From contig NZ_JADMKV010000001.1 of the NCBI RefSeq assembly GCF_015476545.1, positions 1 through 64,000 of the forward strand: a DNA stretch of 64,000 nt. The letters are read 5' to 3'. The notes beneath the pieces were generated by a model. It had not been told where the DNA came from and made no database searches. It worked only from the letters and a program-made list of their open reading frames with translations. Shown here one piece after another: positions 36,210 to 45,739 of the stretch (position 1 is its first letter; the number at the start of each line of letters is the position of its first letter). Made by a program: the position numbers and the translations under genes. The stretch is from Methylobacter sp. BlB1 (GTDB lineage: Bacteria; Pseudomonadota; Gammaproteobacteria; Methylococcales; Methylomonadaceae).

Positions 36210-37316
36210 ATGAATTCTGGGGATGAAGCCAGGATACCCGGAAGCCAAACGACAGATAATAAAGCAGCCGCCGCGGCGCGCAGTACAAGCGGATTTCTGA
36301 CCAGACGGACTTTAATCATTGCCGCTGTCGGCGCGGCGGTTGTTGCGTTGCTGCTGATGCTCTGGCAAGTGGCCCAGATTCTGCTGCTGGTTTTCGCGAG
36401 CCTATTGCTGGCGCTGTTTCTGCGCACTCTGGCCGACTTCATCAGCCGCCGCACGCCTTTGTCCGAGGGCTGGTCGCTGGTGTTGGTGGTCGCGGTGCTG
36501 CTGGGGCTTTTTGCGCTGATTCTGGCGCTGTACGGCCCCAAGCTCGCCGATGGCTTCTACCGATTGTTCAAAGAATTGCCGTCGGCGCCGGAGCGACTGC
36601 GCCGCGCGCTCGAACAGTACGAATGGGGGCCGGCGTTCATGGACACCCTGTCCCGGGCGGGCAGTTCCATGACCGATTCCAAGCAACTGGCAAAAATCGC
36701 CGGGATTTTCTCGACCGTATTCGGGGCGCTCGGCAGCGCCGTGGTGGTGATCGTGCTGGGCCTTTATTTTGCGGCTGATCCGAAAACCTACATCGACGGC
36801 ACGGCGCATCTGTTTCCGCAGGCGCGCAGGGAGCGCGTCTGCGAGGCTTTTGACCGGCTCGGGCATACGCTGCGCTGGTGGCTGCTCGGCCGGATCGCGG
36901 CCATGCTCATCGTCGGCGTAATGATCGGCATTGGGCTGGCGGTGCTGGGCGTGCCTTTTGCCTTCATCCTGGGCCTGGTTGCCGCTGTCCTGGATTTCGT
37001 GCCTAATATCGGGCCGCTGATCGCCGCCATCCCGGCGCTGATGGTCGGGCTGTCCCAGGACGGAACGACCGTGCTCTACATTGCCATCCTCTATTTCGTG
37101 GTGCAGTCTCTGGAAGGCTATCTGATCACACCTTTTATCGAGCAGCGGGTCGTCGATCTGCCGCCGGCCCTGCTGCTGATTGCCCAGCTCGTGCTGGGGG
37201 CCGGCTTCGGCATTCTGGGGTTGCTGCTTGCCTCGCCATTGGCGGTCGTGATTATGGTGCTGGTGCAGATGCTGTATATGCGGGACGTGCTGGGCGAGCC
37301 GGTGAAATTGCCCTGA
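36210..37316 (+). CDS. AI-2E family transporter (PerM/YhhT-like)
   Basis: The 368-aa protein has eight predicted membrane segments and the family motif LDFVPNIGPLIAAIPA, followed by EGYLITPFIEQRVVDLPPALLL. Members include putative exporters and ion antiporters; the substrate here is unknown. It is convergent with the small membrane-protein gene of oxidase cluster B. Confidence 0.88.
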   Translation: MNSGDEARIPGSQTTDNKAAAAARSTSGFLTRRTLIIAAVGAAVVALLLMLWQVAQILLLVFASLLLALFLRTLADFISRRTPLSEGWSLVLVVAVLLGLFALILALYGPKLADGFYRLFKELPSAPERLRRALEQYEWGPAFMDTLSRAGSSMTDSKQLAKIAGIFSTVFGALGSAVVVIVLGLYFAADPKTYIDGTAHLFPQARRERVCEAFDRLGHTLRWWLLGRIAAMLIVGVMIGIGLAVLGVPFAFILGLVAAVLDFVPNIGPLIAAIPALMVGLSQDGTTVLYIAILYFVVQSLEGYLITPFIEQRVVDLPPALLLIAQLVLGAGFGILGLLLASPLAVVIMVLVQMLYMRDVLGEPVKLP

Positions 37317-37361
37317 GGAAAAAAACGCATGGCAGAAAAGCAAGCCGGGCCCTTTAACCGA

Positions 37362-37742
37362 TCATACAATCGACTCACACGCCGGCAATAATAAGGCCGC
37401 GCTGCCGGCCCACAACACGCCGAAAACCGACAACAGCGCCATGAGCCGCATGACGCCGGTCAGAAACGATTGGCTGATCTTCTGCGCCGTTTCGTATCTG
37501 ACCAGACTCTGCATGATCTCGGGCTTGAAGATGGCCAACAGTAACGCTATCAAGGCTACAAGGGTGGCCGCGATGATAGCCGACTGCGCCCAAAAGGCCG
37601 CGCTGTTGCCTGTCAGCAGGCAAATGAAGTGATGGAGGGCGTAGACCATGCCGAAATGTACTCCCCAGATGAGAGGGCCGGCCAGCGTGATCAGCAATAC
37701 GCCGACAGACTCGCCGGAAAAAGGATGCTTCGATACTGTCAT
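37362..37742 (-). CDS. Small membrane protein, last gene of oxidase cluster B
   Basis: The 126-aa protein has three membrane helices with His-containing segments (WGVHFGMVYALHHF). The ATG at 37742 overlaps the subunit I-III stop by 4 bases (ATGA), so it is coupled to it. A longer open frame upstream lies inside the oxidase gene and is rejected. A structural role as a small oxidase subunit is likely but unproven. Confidence 0.65.
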   Translation of the reverse strand: MTVSKHPFSGESVGVLLITLAGPLIWGVHFGMVYALHHFICLLTGNSAAFWAQSAIIAATLVALIALLLAIFKPEIMQSLVRYETAQKISQSFLTGVMRLMALLSVFGVLWAGSAALLLPACESIV

Positions 37743-40282
37743 AAAATCATCCTCGGGAAACCATGAATCAGCAGATGGCCTACAAGCGCCTGCCCTACCG
37801 TGTAATAAACCAGCAAACTGGTGTTTTCCAGCGTGGCTGCGCGCACCCGGTCGAGCTTGCCGGTAAAATGCCTTGCGATCACAAACAGCGACATAATCAG
37901 CACGGCAAACACCAGCTCCCCGTCTAAAATGCCGCCCATGTAGACCATGGCGCCATAGCTCGAAGCCGCGGGCCTTAAGCCGGCCTGCCACTGGCACCAG
38001 AATTCCAGATACACGGCCAGCACACTCAACAGCGCGCCGGACAGTATCAGCAGCGGCGTCCATACATGCTTGCGGCCCGGCGCCGCCAAGGTCCTGTTCG
38101 CGATCACAAACAAGGCCGCGCTGGCGGCAAACAGCGCGGCGCTCAAGGCCGGCCACTGTAAATCGGGCATAGCCTGCACGCTGGCGGGCCAGAGTTTCGG
38201 CGATACGCTCCAGGTATACAGATAGGAAAACACATAAGCGAAGTAAAGCGAGGCCGCGACCAGCATCAGGATCACCATGGCCCACCAGCCGTGGCCGATG
38301 GGGCCGGTGACGTAGATGGGCAGCTCAATCCCTCCGCCGATAGGCACTGGCCCCTTGCCCGGTCCTTTGTCCAGCTCCCACACCCAGGCCAGGCAGCACA
38401 GGATGGCCAGGGCACCGCAAACGAGCGCCGGCACCACCACTTTGATGGTCAACAACAGAAAGCAAGCCGCAGTAAAGACGGCGGTAAAGAAATGCATCCA
38501 GCCGTTGCCGGGCATTTGAATGATGTATTGCGGCTTGCCATCGATGGTCGACGTGATAATGGTTTCGCGGAAGCCGGTTGGCGCATCGGGCAGATAATGC
38601 TCGCCCGCCTCGACCTGCTCGGGCAGGTTGGGCTGCGACCACAAGGGCTCGCGGCTGGTCACGTGCGGAATGGTGCGCGTGGAATACAGGTCGGTCGGCA
38701 GCCACTCCAGCGTGCCGGCCTGCCAGGGATTGATTTCCTCGCTCTGTCCGACCCGGAAGTTGCGGATCAGATCGATGATGAAAACCAGTACGCCCGCTGC
38801 GATCATATAAGCGCCTATCGTGGAGACCATGTTGTAAGTTCCCCAGCCTGACGTTTCCGAATAGGTCCAGACGCGGCGAGGCATGCCCAAGAGGCCGGAA
38901 ATATGCATGGGCATGAAGGCGACGTTGAATCCGATAAAGAACAGCCAGAAGGACCATTTCCCCAGCCGCTCGGACAGCCTACGCTTACTGACCATGGGCG
39001 CCCAGTAATAAAAGGTGGCAAACAGCGGAAAGACCATGCCGCCGACCAGGACATAATGCAGATGCGCGACGATGAAATAAGTGTCGTGCGCCTGCCAGTC
39101 GAACGGCACCATGGCCACCATGACGCCGGTCAGCCCGCCGACCGTGAAAATAAACAGCATGCCCAGCACGTAAAGCCCCGGCGTCTCCAGCCGGAACCGG
39201 CCTTTGGACGAGGCGATCGTGGCGATCCAGGAAAACACCTGGATGCCGGACGGCACGGCTACGGCCATGCTGGCCGCCGAAAAAAAGGCCAGGCTGAGCG
39301 AAGGGATGCCGGTGGCGAACATATGATGCACCCACAGGCCGAAACTGAAGAAGGCCGTGGCGATCAGCGCCACGACGATCAGCCTGTAGCCGACCAGCGG
39401 CGTGCGCGCCATGGTCGGCACGATCATCGACACTAATCCTGCCGCTGGCAGGAAAATGATATACACCTCCGGATGGCCGAAAAACCAGAACAGATGCTGC
39501 CACAGCAGCGGATCGCCGCCCTGCGCGGCGGTAAAAAAAGGCCAGCCGAACGAGCGCTCGATTTCCAGGTACATGGTCGCCAGAATCACGGACGGAAACG
39601 CCAGCACGATCATGCCGGCAAACACCAGCATGGACCAGCCGAAAATGGGCAGCTTATCGAGCGACATGCCGGGCGGCCGCGTCCGTAACGTGCCGACGAT
39701 AATCTCGATGGCGCCCGCGATGGCCGAGATTTCGATGAAGCCGATGCCCAGCAGCCAGAAATCGGCATTGTCGCCGGGCGAAAAAGCCGTCAGCGTCAAG
39801 GGCGGATACATGAACCAGCCGCCTTTGGGCGCCAGGTCGTAAAAAACTGTGGAGAAAAACACCGAGCCGCCGATGATATAGGCCCAGATGGCAAATGCGC
39901 TCAGGCGCGGAAACGGCAGGTCCCGTGCGGCCAGCATCTGCGGCAGCAGCAGCACGCCCAGCGCCTCCATGGCCGGCACCGCGAACAGAAACATCATCGT
40001 CGTGCCATGTACGGTGAATATCTGATTGTAGAGGTCCTGGCTGACCAGTTCATTCTCGGGCACGGCCAGCTGTGTGCGCATGACCAGCGCCAGAAGTCCC
40101 GCCAGCACGAAAAAAGCGAAGGCGGCGCCCAGATAAAGCAGCCCTACGACCGTATTATTGACCGCCGTAATCCAGCGCCAGCCGGGCGGGGTTTCCCAAA
40201 TGCGCAGCAGTTCTTCCTTCTCGCCCGGCGGCCGCGGCGAGCGGTTGGGCAGTGCAGGTTGTTCTTCAGTGATATTTGCCAC
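37739..40282 (-). CDS. ctaD: Cytochrome c oxidase subunit I-III fusion
   Basis: The 847-aa membrane protein joins a subunit I domain (about 1-560) to a subunit III domain (about 640-847). Subunit I keeps the canonical GHPEVY, WVHHMFATG and AHLHYVLVG motifs, so unlike cluster A it retains the D-channel glutamate. The start is GTG, preceded by GGGGGAG; its first base is the last base of the TAG stop of the exchanger gene (TAGTG). Such I-III fusions are known in caa3-type oxidases. Confidence 0.93.
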   Translation of the reverse strand: MANITEEQPALPNRSPRPPGEKEELLRIWETPPGWRWITAVNNTVVGLLYLGAAFAFFVLAGLLALVMRTQLAVPENELVSQDLYNQIFTVHGTTMMFLFAVPAMEALGVLLLPQMLAARDLPFPRLSAFAIWAYIIGGSVFFSTVFYDLAPKGGWFMYPPLTLTAFSPGDNADFWLLGIGFIEISAIAGAIEIIVGTLRTRPPGMSLDKLPIFGWSMLVFAGMIVLAFPSVILATMYLEIERSFGWPFFTAAQGGDPLLWQHLFWFFGHPEVYIIFLPAAGLVSMIVPTMARTPLVGYRLIVVALIATAFFSFGLWVHHMFATGIPSLSLAFFSAASMAVAVPSGIQVFSWIATIASSKGRFRLETPGLYVLGMLFIFTVGGLTGVMVAMVPFDWQAHDTYFIVAHLHYVLVGGMVFPLFATFYYWAPMVSKRRLSERLGKWSFWLFFIGFNVAFMPMHISGLLGMPRRVWTYSETSGWGTYNMVSTIGAYMIAAGVLVFIIDLIRNFRVGQSEEINPWQAGTLEWLPTDLYSTRTIPHVTSREPLWSQPNLPEQVEAGEHYLPDAPTGFRETIITSTIDGKPQYIIQMPGNGWMHFFTAVFTAACFLLLTIKVVVPALVCGALAILCCLAWVWELDKGPGKGPVPIGGGIELPIYVTGPIGHGWWAMVILMLVAASLYFAYVFSYLYTWSVSPKLWPASVQAMPDLQWPALSAALFAASAALFVIANRTLAAPGRKHVWTPLLILSGALLSVLAVYLEFWCQWQAGLRPAASSYGAMVYMGGILDGELVFAVLIMSLFVIARHFTGKLDRVRAATLENTSLLVYYTVGQALVGHLLIHGFPRMIL

Positions 40283-41346
40283 TAACTCCCCCTTATGGAA
40301 TAGAGCAAAAACATGCCGCAGGCATAAACGATAAGAATGGCCAACGAGTCTATGCCCATACGCAAAAAGGTGCGGTTGGCCCGTTCGACGAGCCCCACCA
40401 GCAGGATGCCAGTGGCCGCCAAGCCCAGCAACGCCCCGACCGCGGTAAAATCACCGACGCGCGACAGCACCGGCTCGCCGTCCGCCAGCGCGTCAACGCC
40501 TAACAGCAGCGCCACATTGAAGGCGGTGGTGCCCAGGATTCCGGAGATGGCCATCGTGTAGAGGCGATGGCGCACGCCGGCAAATACCGTGCTCGCTTCC
40601 GGCAGCGACGTGGCGACAGAAACCAGCGTGAAGCCGACGAACGAGTCTCCCAGGCCGGTTTGTTTGGCGATTGCATCCCCGACGCTTGCCACGACATAGC
40701 CTGCCAGCAGGATAGTCAGCGCGCTGAGCAACGTTTTAGTCATGAGCCAGGCCGAACTGTCGTCTTCAAGCGGGCGTTCGCGCTCTCCGGCATCCGGGCT
40801 GTATTCCCTGTCGAGATTAGGAGCGCCGGGGGCATTGGCTACCCAGGGATAGTTCTTGTCGGCTTCACGGACTTTGATAAAACTGTAGATGGCCACCGCA
40901 AAAACCAACCATGACCCGACGCCGGCGCCGAGCAACGGCGCGTCGCCGACAAGCACGGTGATCGAGACAAAAGCCAGCAGGCAGACGTTAAACGCGCCCT
41001 GCAGCATCACCATGGGATTGGGAATGATCGATGTCAGCGCTTGTTCGTCGATGATCATGTCGGCCACGGCCAGCAGCGCTATCTGCAAGGCGATGGCGCC
41101 GAGCAGGTTGTTGACGGACAGTTCGGGGTAGCCGCTGCGGGCGGCGGTGAAGCCGGCGGCGATTTCCGGCAGCGAGGTCATGCTGGCGAGCAGCAGCAGC
41201 CCGAGCACTGCCCGGCTAAGGCTGAAGCGCTCGGCCAGTTCATCGGCATAAACAATGAGCTTGGTGCCGGCGATCCAGACCGCGCCGGCGGCCGCTGCGA
41301 AGATCCACAGGTTGGTCGCCAGATCGTAGCTACTGAAATTAAACAT
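40282..41346 (-). CDS. Na+/Ca2+ exchanger-type antiporter inside oxidase cluster B
   Basis: The 354-aa protein has about ten membrane helices in two inverted repeats. The repeats carry the CaCA-family motifs SMTSLPEIAAGF and VATSLPEASTVF. It should exchange calcium or another cation for sodium or protons across the inner membrane. It lies 5 bases after subunit II, and its stop shares one base with the start of the subunit I-III fusion, so it is an integral member of the oxidase operon. Confidence 0.88.
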   Translation of the reverse strand: MFNFSSYDLATNLWIFAAAAGAVWIAGTKLIVYADELAERFSLSRAVLGLLLLASMTSLPEIAAGFTAARSGYPELSVNNLLGAIALQIALLAVADMIIDEQALTSIIPNPMVMLQGAFNVCLLAFVSITVLVGDAPLLGAGVGSWLVFAVAIYSFIKVREADKNYPWVANAPGAPNLDREYSPDAGERERPLEDDSSAWLMTKTLLSALTILLAGYVVASVGDAIAKQTGLGDSFVGFTLVSVATSLPEASTVFAGVRHRLYTMAISGILGTTAFNVALLLGVDALADGEPVLSRVGDFTAVGALLGLAATGILLVGLVERANRTFLRMGIDSLAILIVYACGMFLLYSIRGS

Positions 41347-41351
41347 GACGC

Positions 41352-42329
41352 TTACTCCAGACCGTTCAGATAAGCCGCCAAGGACCGAAGTTCATCTTCG
41401 GAAAAAAAGCCGAACGGCGGCATCAGGTTTTCCGGCTTAAGCTGCTGGTGCCGGCCGATCCAGCGGGCAAAATTTTCCGGCGTTTTCGGCAGAATGCCGG
41501 CGCCGAGCGACAGCCGGCCGCCGACATGCGTCAGGTCGGGCCCTACCGTGCCATTGGCTTGAGTACCGCGAACGGTATGGCAGCCGCCGCAGCCGCTGGT
41601 CAGGAACAGCCTTTCGCCTGCCTTGTCGGGTGCCGGCTTCGCATCGGCCTTTTCCTTGGCGAGCCAGGCATCATAGTCGGCCGGCGTCATCGCCATGGCG
41701 TAAAAAGCCATCAGCGCATGGGCGCCGCCGCAGTATTCCGCGCACTGGCCGCGCACGACGCCGGGCTTGTCGGCGATGAAATGCAGGCGGTTGGTGTGGC
41801 CGGGGATCATATCGACCTTGCCTGCATAAGCCGGCAGCCAGAAACTGTGGATCACGTCCGCCGTCGTCAGTTCGATTTCAACAGGCCGGCCTGTGGGAAT
41901 GCGGATTTCATTGGCGCTTTCCGTCGTGCGGCCATCGTCGTGCCGGTAAATCACGCGCCACCACCATTGCTCGCCGACCACGGCGATGCGCACCGGATTT
42001 TCGGCCTGGACCAGATTCTCCCCGACGCGCAATACCGAAAAGCCGTAAATCAGCAGCGCGCTCAAGATCACGACCGGGAAGGCGATGCCGCCTAGCACCA
42101 CGGTTTTTTCCCGGGTCAGTGTCTGGCGCCAACTGCCGGAGCCGGTGATGGCAACGAAGACCAGCGCGCACATGAGCACCGTGATCAGTGCGGCGGCAAT
42201 GAACATGATCCACATCAGCAGTGAAATGCGCGATGAGACCGGCCCGAGGCCAACGAAGGCCGACTGCTCGCCCGCGCAGCCTGCTATCATCACCAGCACT
42301 GTAACCAGAAGCAGTTTTAAGAGGATCAT
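41352..42329 (-). CDS. ctaC: Cytochrome c oxidase subunit II, lipoprotein with fused cytochrome c
   Basis: The 325-aa protein starts with a lipoprotein signal (MIAGC). It has two membrane helices, CuA ligands (VIHSFWLPAYAGK and QCAEYCGGAHALM) and a C-terminal haem motif CGGCH, again the caa3 form. Its ATG overlaps the stop of the tri-haem cytochrome by 4 bases. Confidence 0.93.
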   Translation of the reverse strand: MILLKLLLVTVLVMIAGCAGEQSAFVGLGPVSSRISLLMWIMFIAAALITVLMCALVFVAITGSGSWRQTLTREKTVVLGGIAFPVVILSALLIYGFSVLRVGENLVQAENPVRIAVVGEQWWWRVIYRHDDGRTTESANEIRIPTGRPVEIELTTADVIHSFWLPAYAGKVDMIPGHTNRLHFIADKPGVVRGQCAEYCGGAHALMAFYAMAMTPADYDAWLAKEKADAKPAPDKAGERLFLTSGCGGCHTVRGTQANGTVGPDLTHVGGRLSLGAGILPKTPENFARWIGRHQQLKPENLMPPFGFFSEDELRSLAAYLNGLE

Positions 42330-43483
42330 GGCCGCGCCGCCTCTTCTGCGCTGCCTGAAAGGGCGCGCCCGCTCTGCGGCGGTTGGTTCGCGAAGAACGC
42401 CGCCGCAGCTTCAATCTGCTGATCCGTCAGCCGCCGGGCCACGACGGACATCATGGCGCCGTGCGGCGTCTGGTTGCGGCCGCCCCGCCGCCAGATCTGC
42501 AATTGCTGCCTGATATATGGCTCGGACTGGCCGGCCAGGCGCGGATAATCTTCCCGCCCCTTGCCGCCGTGGCACGAGAGACAGGCCGGAATCCTGCGCT
42601 CCCGGTCGCCTTGCTCGGCCAGACGGCGGCCCAGTTCGCGCAGTTCCGGCGAGGAAGACGCTGCCTGCTTGTGAGGAAAAGGCTTTAAGGCGGCGTAGTA
42701 GGCGGCCAGACGATCAATCTGCGCATCATCGAGATCGTCCGCTACCGGTTCCATGAAGCCGCTCTGCCGGGAATCGTCCCGATATTCCTGCAGCGCCCTT
42801 TTCAGATAAGCTTCATCCTGGCCGCCGAGACGCGGTATGTGCAGGCTGGTAGGTGATGCGTCAGCGGTATCGTGGCAGCGGTTGCATGCAGTGAGATCGA
42901 GCCTGGGCCGGCCCTCGTGCACAAACTCCTGAGCGGAAGCGCTTGGTGTCTTGCTGTGGCCGCTGGCGTAGCGGTGGTAATCCGTTTTGGTCATTGACGG
43001 CATGGCTTCCAGGAAGGCTACCACTGCCCAGACTTCATCATCGCGGTTTCCGCCGCTCCAGGCCGGCATGCCGGTGAACTGAAGGCCGTGGCGCGCGATC
43101 CAGAACAGTTGTTCGCGGTTCCAGTAGCGCACATGCTTTTGCAGATCGGGAGGCGACGGCAACATATGATCGAAAACCGGGTTGACCGGCTGCCCCGGCG
43201 CGCCATGGCAGATGGCGCAGGTGCCTTGAAAGTGCGCAGCGCCCAGCGGCACCAGTTCGGCAAAGTCAAGCTCTGGTGGCACAATAGGTCTGCTGTTGAC
43301 TTTGACCGAACGCTCCTTGCCAAACTGCAGAAACCATTCCATCCAGGCGGGATGGCCCGCGCTCGCCGCGATGTTGAAAATTCCGGAATAAGCGATAATG
43401 AAGGCAAGCGCAACGCCCGCGGCAAAAAGTCCGAGCCCCCAAAGCAGAAGAGAACGCCAATGTCGGGTTATCCAGGCCATCAT
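42326..43483 (-). CDS. Tri-haem c-type cytochrome of oxidase cluster B
   Basis: The 385-aa protein has an N-terminal membrane anchor (about 13-34) and three haem motifs: CAICH, CNRCH and CLSCH. It probably relays electrons from the quinol or cytochrome c pool to subunit II, encoded next with a 4-base overlap. The haem pattern resembles a mono-haem cytochrome domain joined to a cytochrome c4-like di-haem domain. Confidence 0.87.
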   Translation of the reverse strand: MMAWITRHWRSLLLWGLGLFAAGVALAFIIAYSGIFNIAASAGHPAWMEWFLQFGKERSVKVNSRPIVPPELDFAELVPLGAAHFQGTCAICHGAPGQPVNPVFDHMLPSPPDLQKHVRYWNREQLFWIARHGLQFTGMPAWSGGNRDDEVWAVVAFLEAMPSMTKTDYHRYASGHSKTPSASAQEFVHEGRPRLDLTACNRCHDTADASPTSLHIPRLGGQDEAYLKRALQEYRDDSRQSGFMEPVADDLDDAQIDRLAAYYAALKPFPHKQAASSSPELRELGRRLAEQGDRERRIPACLSCHGGKGREDYPRLAGQSEPYIRQQLQIWRRGGRNQTPHGAMMSVVARRLTDQQIEAAAAFFANQPPQSGRALSGSAEEAARP

Positions 43484-43650
43484 GACATCCTTTCCGAAGC
43501 TGATGCCAAGGTCGTCAGCACCGCCGTTGGCACGACAGGGCCGGCCATGCGGCGCGAAAAAATTCCGTCATGGCAAAGTGCCAGAAATGCCGGCAGCGAC
43601 AAGACCGCGAGTTCTACAAACGTAAACAACTTTGTGGGCTTGGCATGCAT
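43480..43650 (-). CDS. Short membrane-anchored protein heading oxidase cluster B
   Basis: The 56-aa frame begins at an ATG with AGGGG 8 bases upstream, encodes one hydrophobic helix (about 9-28), and ends in an ATGA-type overlap with the tri-haem cytochrome. The strong ribosome site and the coupling argue for a real gene. The family is unknown. Confidence 0.45.
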   Translation of the reverse strand: MHAKPTKLFTFVELAVLSLPAFLALCHDGIFSRRMAGPVVPTAVLTTLASASERMS

Positions 43651-43975
43651 TCGTTGTTCCCCTTGTATCCAGGATTTCTCGCCGCCAAGAGAATACTGTT
43701 GTCTTTTCAAGGCCGGATTTTGCCGGCTCAATCAGTCCTTAGGCAGTTGGCAGCAGAGCATCAGGGCAATCGCATTGTTTTTTATATGACAATGGAAACG
43801 AGCCAAAGTGCGCCAGTTTGATCATCAGCTCGATATAGCCGGCTTGGGATTTACTGAACGCTTTAGCATCTGCTGGTCAATGCAGCTAGGTAGGGCAGGC
43901 ATCGCGTACCTTTCTAAAAATTGAAAATTGTTGGCATTGAGCAAGGTACGCGATGCGTACCCTACAGAGCCGCTT
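43651..43975. other. Intergenic region holding a palindromic repeat
   Basis: About 325 bases lie between oxidase cluster B and the ThDP enzyme. Apart from the inverted repeat at 43890-43965 and likely promoter sequence for cluster B, I see nothing. Short open frames on the plus strand here are not convincing. Confidence 0.5.
43890..43965. repeat. Imperfect 23-bp inverted repeat, copy 1
   Basis: The left arm 43890-43912 and right arm 43943-43965 are inverted copies with two mismatches and a 30-base loop. The core reads AAGGTACGC-ATGCGTACCCT on the right side. A related unit lies at 55893-55969, so this is a dispersed repeat family, possibly a MITE or REP-like element; it also sits after the ThDP gene and may serve as a transcription end. 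Confidence 0.65.
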
Positions 43976-45739
43976 TTAAAAAATTTGTTTCATGGAGGAC
44001 TTGATAATGTCAACCGAATCCGGGTCGCCCTTCAGGATGGCCGAGGCATAGGCTTTGGCTTGCTTGAAAGTGATGTGCGGCGGCAGAGGCGGCACGTCGG
44101 GGTCGGCATAGGCTTCCAGCACGACCGGACGGTCAGCGCTGAGCGCGCGCTCCCAGGCATCGGCCAGCTGTTCAGGCTGATCGACGCGTATGCCCATGAG
44201 GCCGATCAGTTCAGCCAGACGCGCATAAGGGAAATCGGGCACGTCCTGCGAGGCTTCGAATTTTGGATCGCCTTCCATCGCACGCTGCTCCCAGGTTACC
44301 TGGTTCAGGTCGCGGTTGTTCAGGACCATCACGATCAGGCGTGGGTCGCGCCAGCGCTGCCAGTATTTGCCGATCGTGACCAGTTCGTTCATGCCCAGCA
44401 TCTGCATGGCGCCGTCGCCGACCAGCGCAATGACTATCCGATCGGGATGAGCAAATTTGGCCGCCATCGCATAAGGCACCGCGCAGCCCATGGTCGCAAG
44501 GCCGCCGGACACCGAAGCCATCATGCCTTGGCGGATTTTCAGGTTGCGCGCGTACCAGTTAGTGACGGAACCCGAATCGCAGGTCAAGATGCAATGATCG
44601 GGCAGGCGCGGCGACAATTCCGAAAAGACGCGCTGCGGATTGATGGGATCGGCCGATTCCATGGCCCGCTCCTCCAGCGTTTCCCACCATTTAGCCACGT
44701 TTTTTTCGATTCGCTCACGCCAGTCGCGGTCTTCTTTGCGATGCAGCAACGGAATCAGCAACCGGAGCGTTTCGGCGCTGTCGCCGATCAGATTCACTTC
44801 CATCGGGTAGCGGATGCTGAGCATGCGGCCGTTGATGTCAATCTGCACGCCGCGCGCCTGGCCTTCCTCGGGCAGGAATTCGGAATAGGGAAAGCTCGAG
44901 CCGACCATCAGCAGCGTGTCGCAGTCGGTCATCATTTCGTAGCTGGGCCGGGTGCCCAGCAGGCCTATGGAGCCGGTCACATAAGGCAGATCGTCGGGCA
45001 CGGCGGCTTTGCCCAGCAATGCCTTGGCAATGCCGGCCCCGAGCAGTTCGGCCACCTCAACGATCTCGGCTGTAGCATCCAGCGCCCCGGCGCCAACCAG
45101 CATCGCGACCTTTTCTCCGGCGTTCAGGATATCGGCAGCACGTTGCAGTTCCTCGGCTTGCGGCACAGTGCGCGGGGCCTGATAGCCGAGCCCCGAATAG
45201 ACGGTGCCATGTGCGCGCGGCGGTTTTTCGGCATCCATTTCCTGTATATCATTAGGGATAATGAGACAGCAGACACTGCGTTCCGACTGGGCGATGCGCA
45301 TGGCTCGGTCGACCATGTGGCGTATCTGTGCAGGTGCCGACACCATATGCACGTATTCATACGCGACATCCTTGAACAAGGATACCAGGTCGACTTCCTG
45401 CTGATAATTGGCCCCCAGGGCGGTGCGCTTTTGCTGGCCGACGATAGCGACCACGGGCTGATGATCGAGCTTGGCGTCGTACAAGCCGTTCAGCAGATGA
45501 ATGGCGCCGGGGCCCGAGGTGGCGACGCAGACGCCGACTTCGCCGGTGAATTTGGCGTGCGCGCAAGCCATGAAGGCGGCCGTCTCCTCATGGCGCACCT
45601 GGACAAAATCCATCCAGTCCGAAGCCCGGTTCAGGGCGCCGAACACGCCGTTAATGCCGTCGCCCGGATAGCCGAAAATGCGTTTGACGCCCCATTCAGA
45701 CAAGCGGCGCAATAAAAAATCGCTGACGTTTTCTTTCAT
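43976..45739 (-). CDS. Thiamine diphosphate-dependent enzyme (pyruvate oxidase-like)
   Basis: The 587-aa protein has the three domains of the acetolactate synthase / pyruvate oxidase family. The N-terminal PYR domain carries the catalytic Glu in VRHEETAAFMA and the motif SGPGAIHLLNGLYDAK. A central FAD/nucleotide-fold domain follows, then the PP domain with ThDP motif GDGAMQMLGMN and LNNRD. The ATG at 45739 fits family length; a longer frame reading through the metallothionein gene is rejected. PoxB-like oxidation of pyruvate is the best guess; acetolactate synthase is less likely because no small subunit is adjacent. Confidence 0.82.
   Translation of the reverse strand: MKENVSDFLLRRLSEWGVKRIFGYPGDGINGVFGALNRASDWMDFVQVRHEETAAFMACAHAKFTGEVGVCVATSGPGAIHLLNGLYDAKLDHQPVVAIVGQQKRTALGANYQQEVDLVSLFKDVAYEYVHMVSAPAQIRHMVDRAMRIAQSERSVCCLIIPNDIQEMDAEKPPRAHGTVYSGLGYQAPRTVPQAEELQRAADILNAGEKVAMLVGAGALDATAEIVEVAELLGAGIAKALLGKAAVPDDLPYVTGSIGLLGTRPSYEMMTDCDTLLMVGSSFPYSEFLPEEGQARGVQIDINGRMLSIRYPMEVNLIGDSAETLRLLIPLLHRKEDRDWRERIEKNVAKWWETLEERAMESADPINPQRVFSELSPRLPDHCILTCDSGSVTNWYARNLKIRQGMMASVSGGLATMGCAVPYAMAAKFAHPDRIVIALVGDGAMQMLGMNELVTIGKYWQRWRDPRLIVMVLNNRDLNQVTWEQRAMEGDPKFEASQDVPDFPYARLAELIGLMGIRVDQPEQLADAWERALSADRPVVLEAYADPDVPPLPPHITFKQAKAYASAILKGDPDSVDIIKSSMKQIF

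Noticed and set aside
43928-45715. A 595-codon open frame on the plus strand
   Set aside because: It is the antisense shadow of the ThDP enzyme; it has no ribosome site and low-complexity His/Gln/Arg-rich translation.
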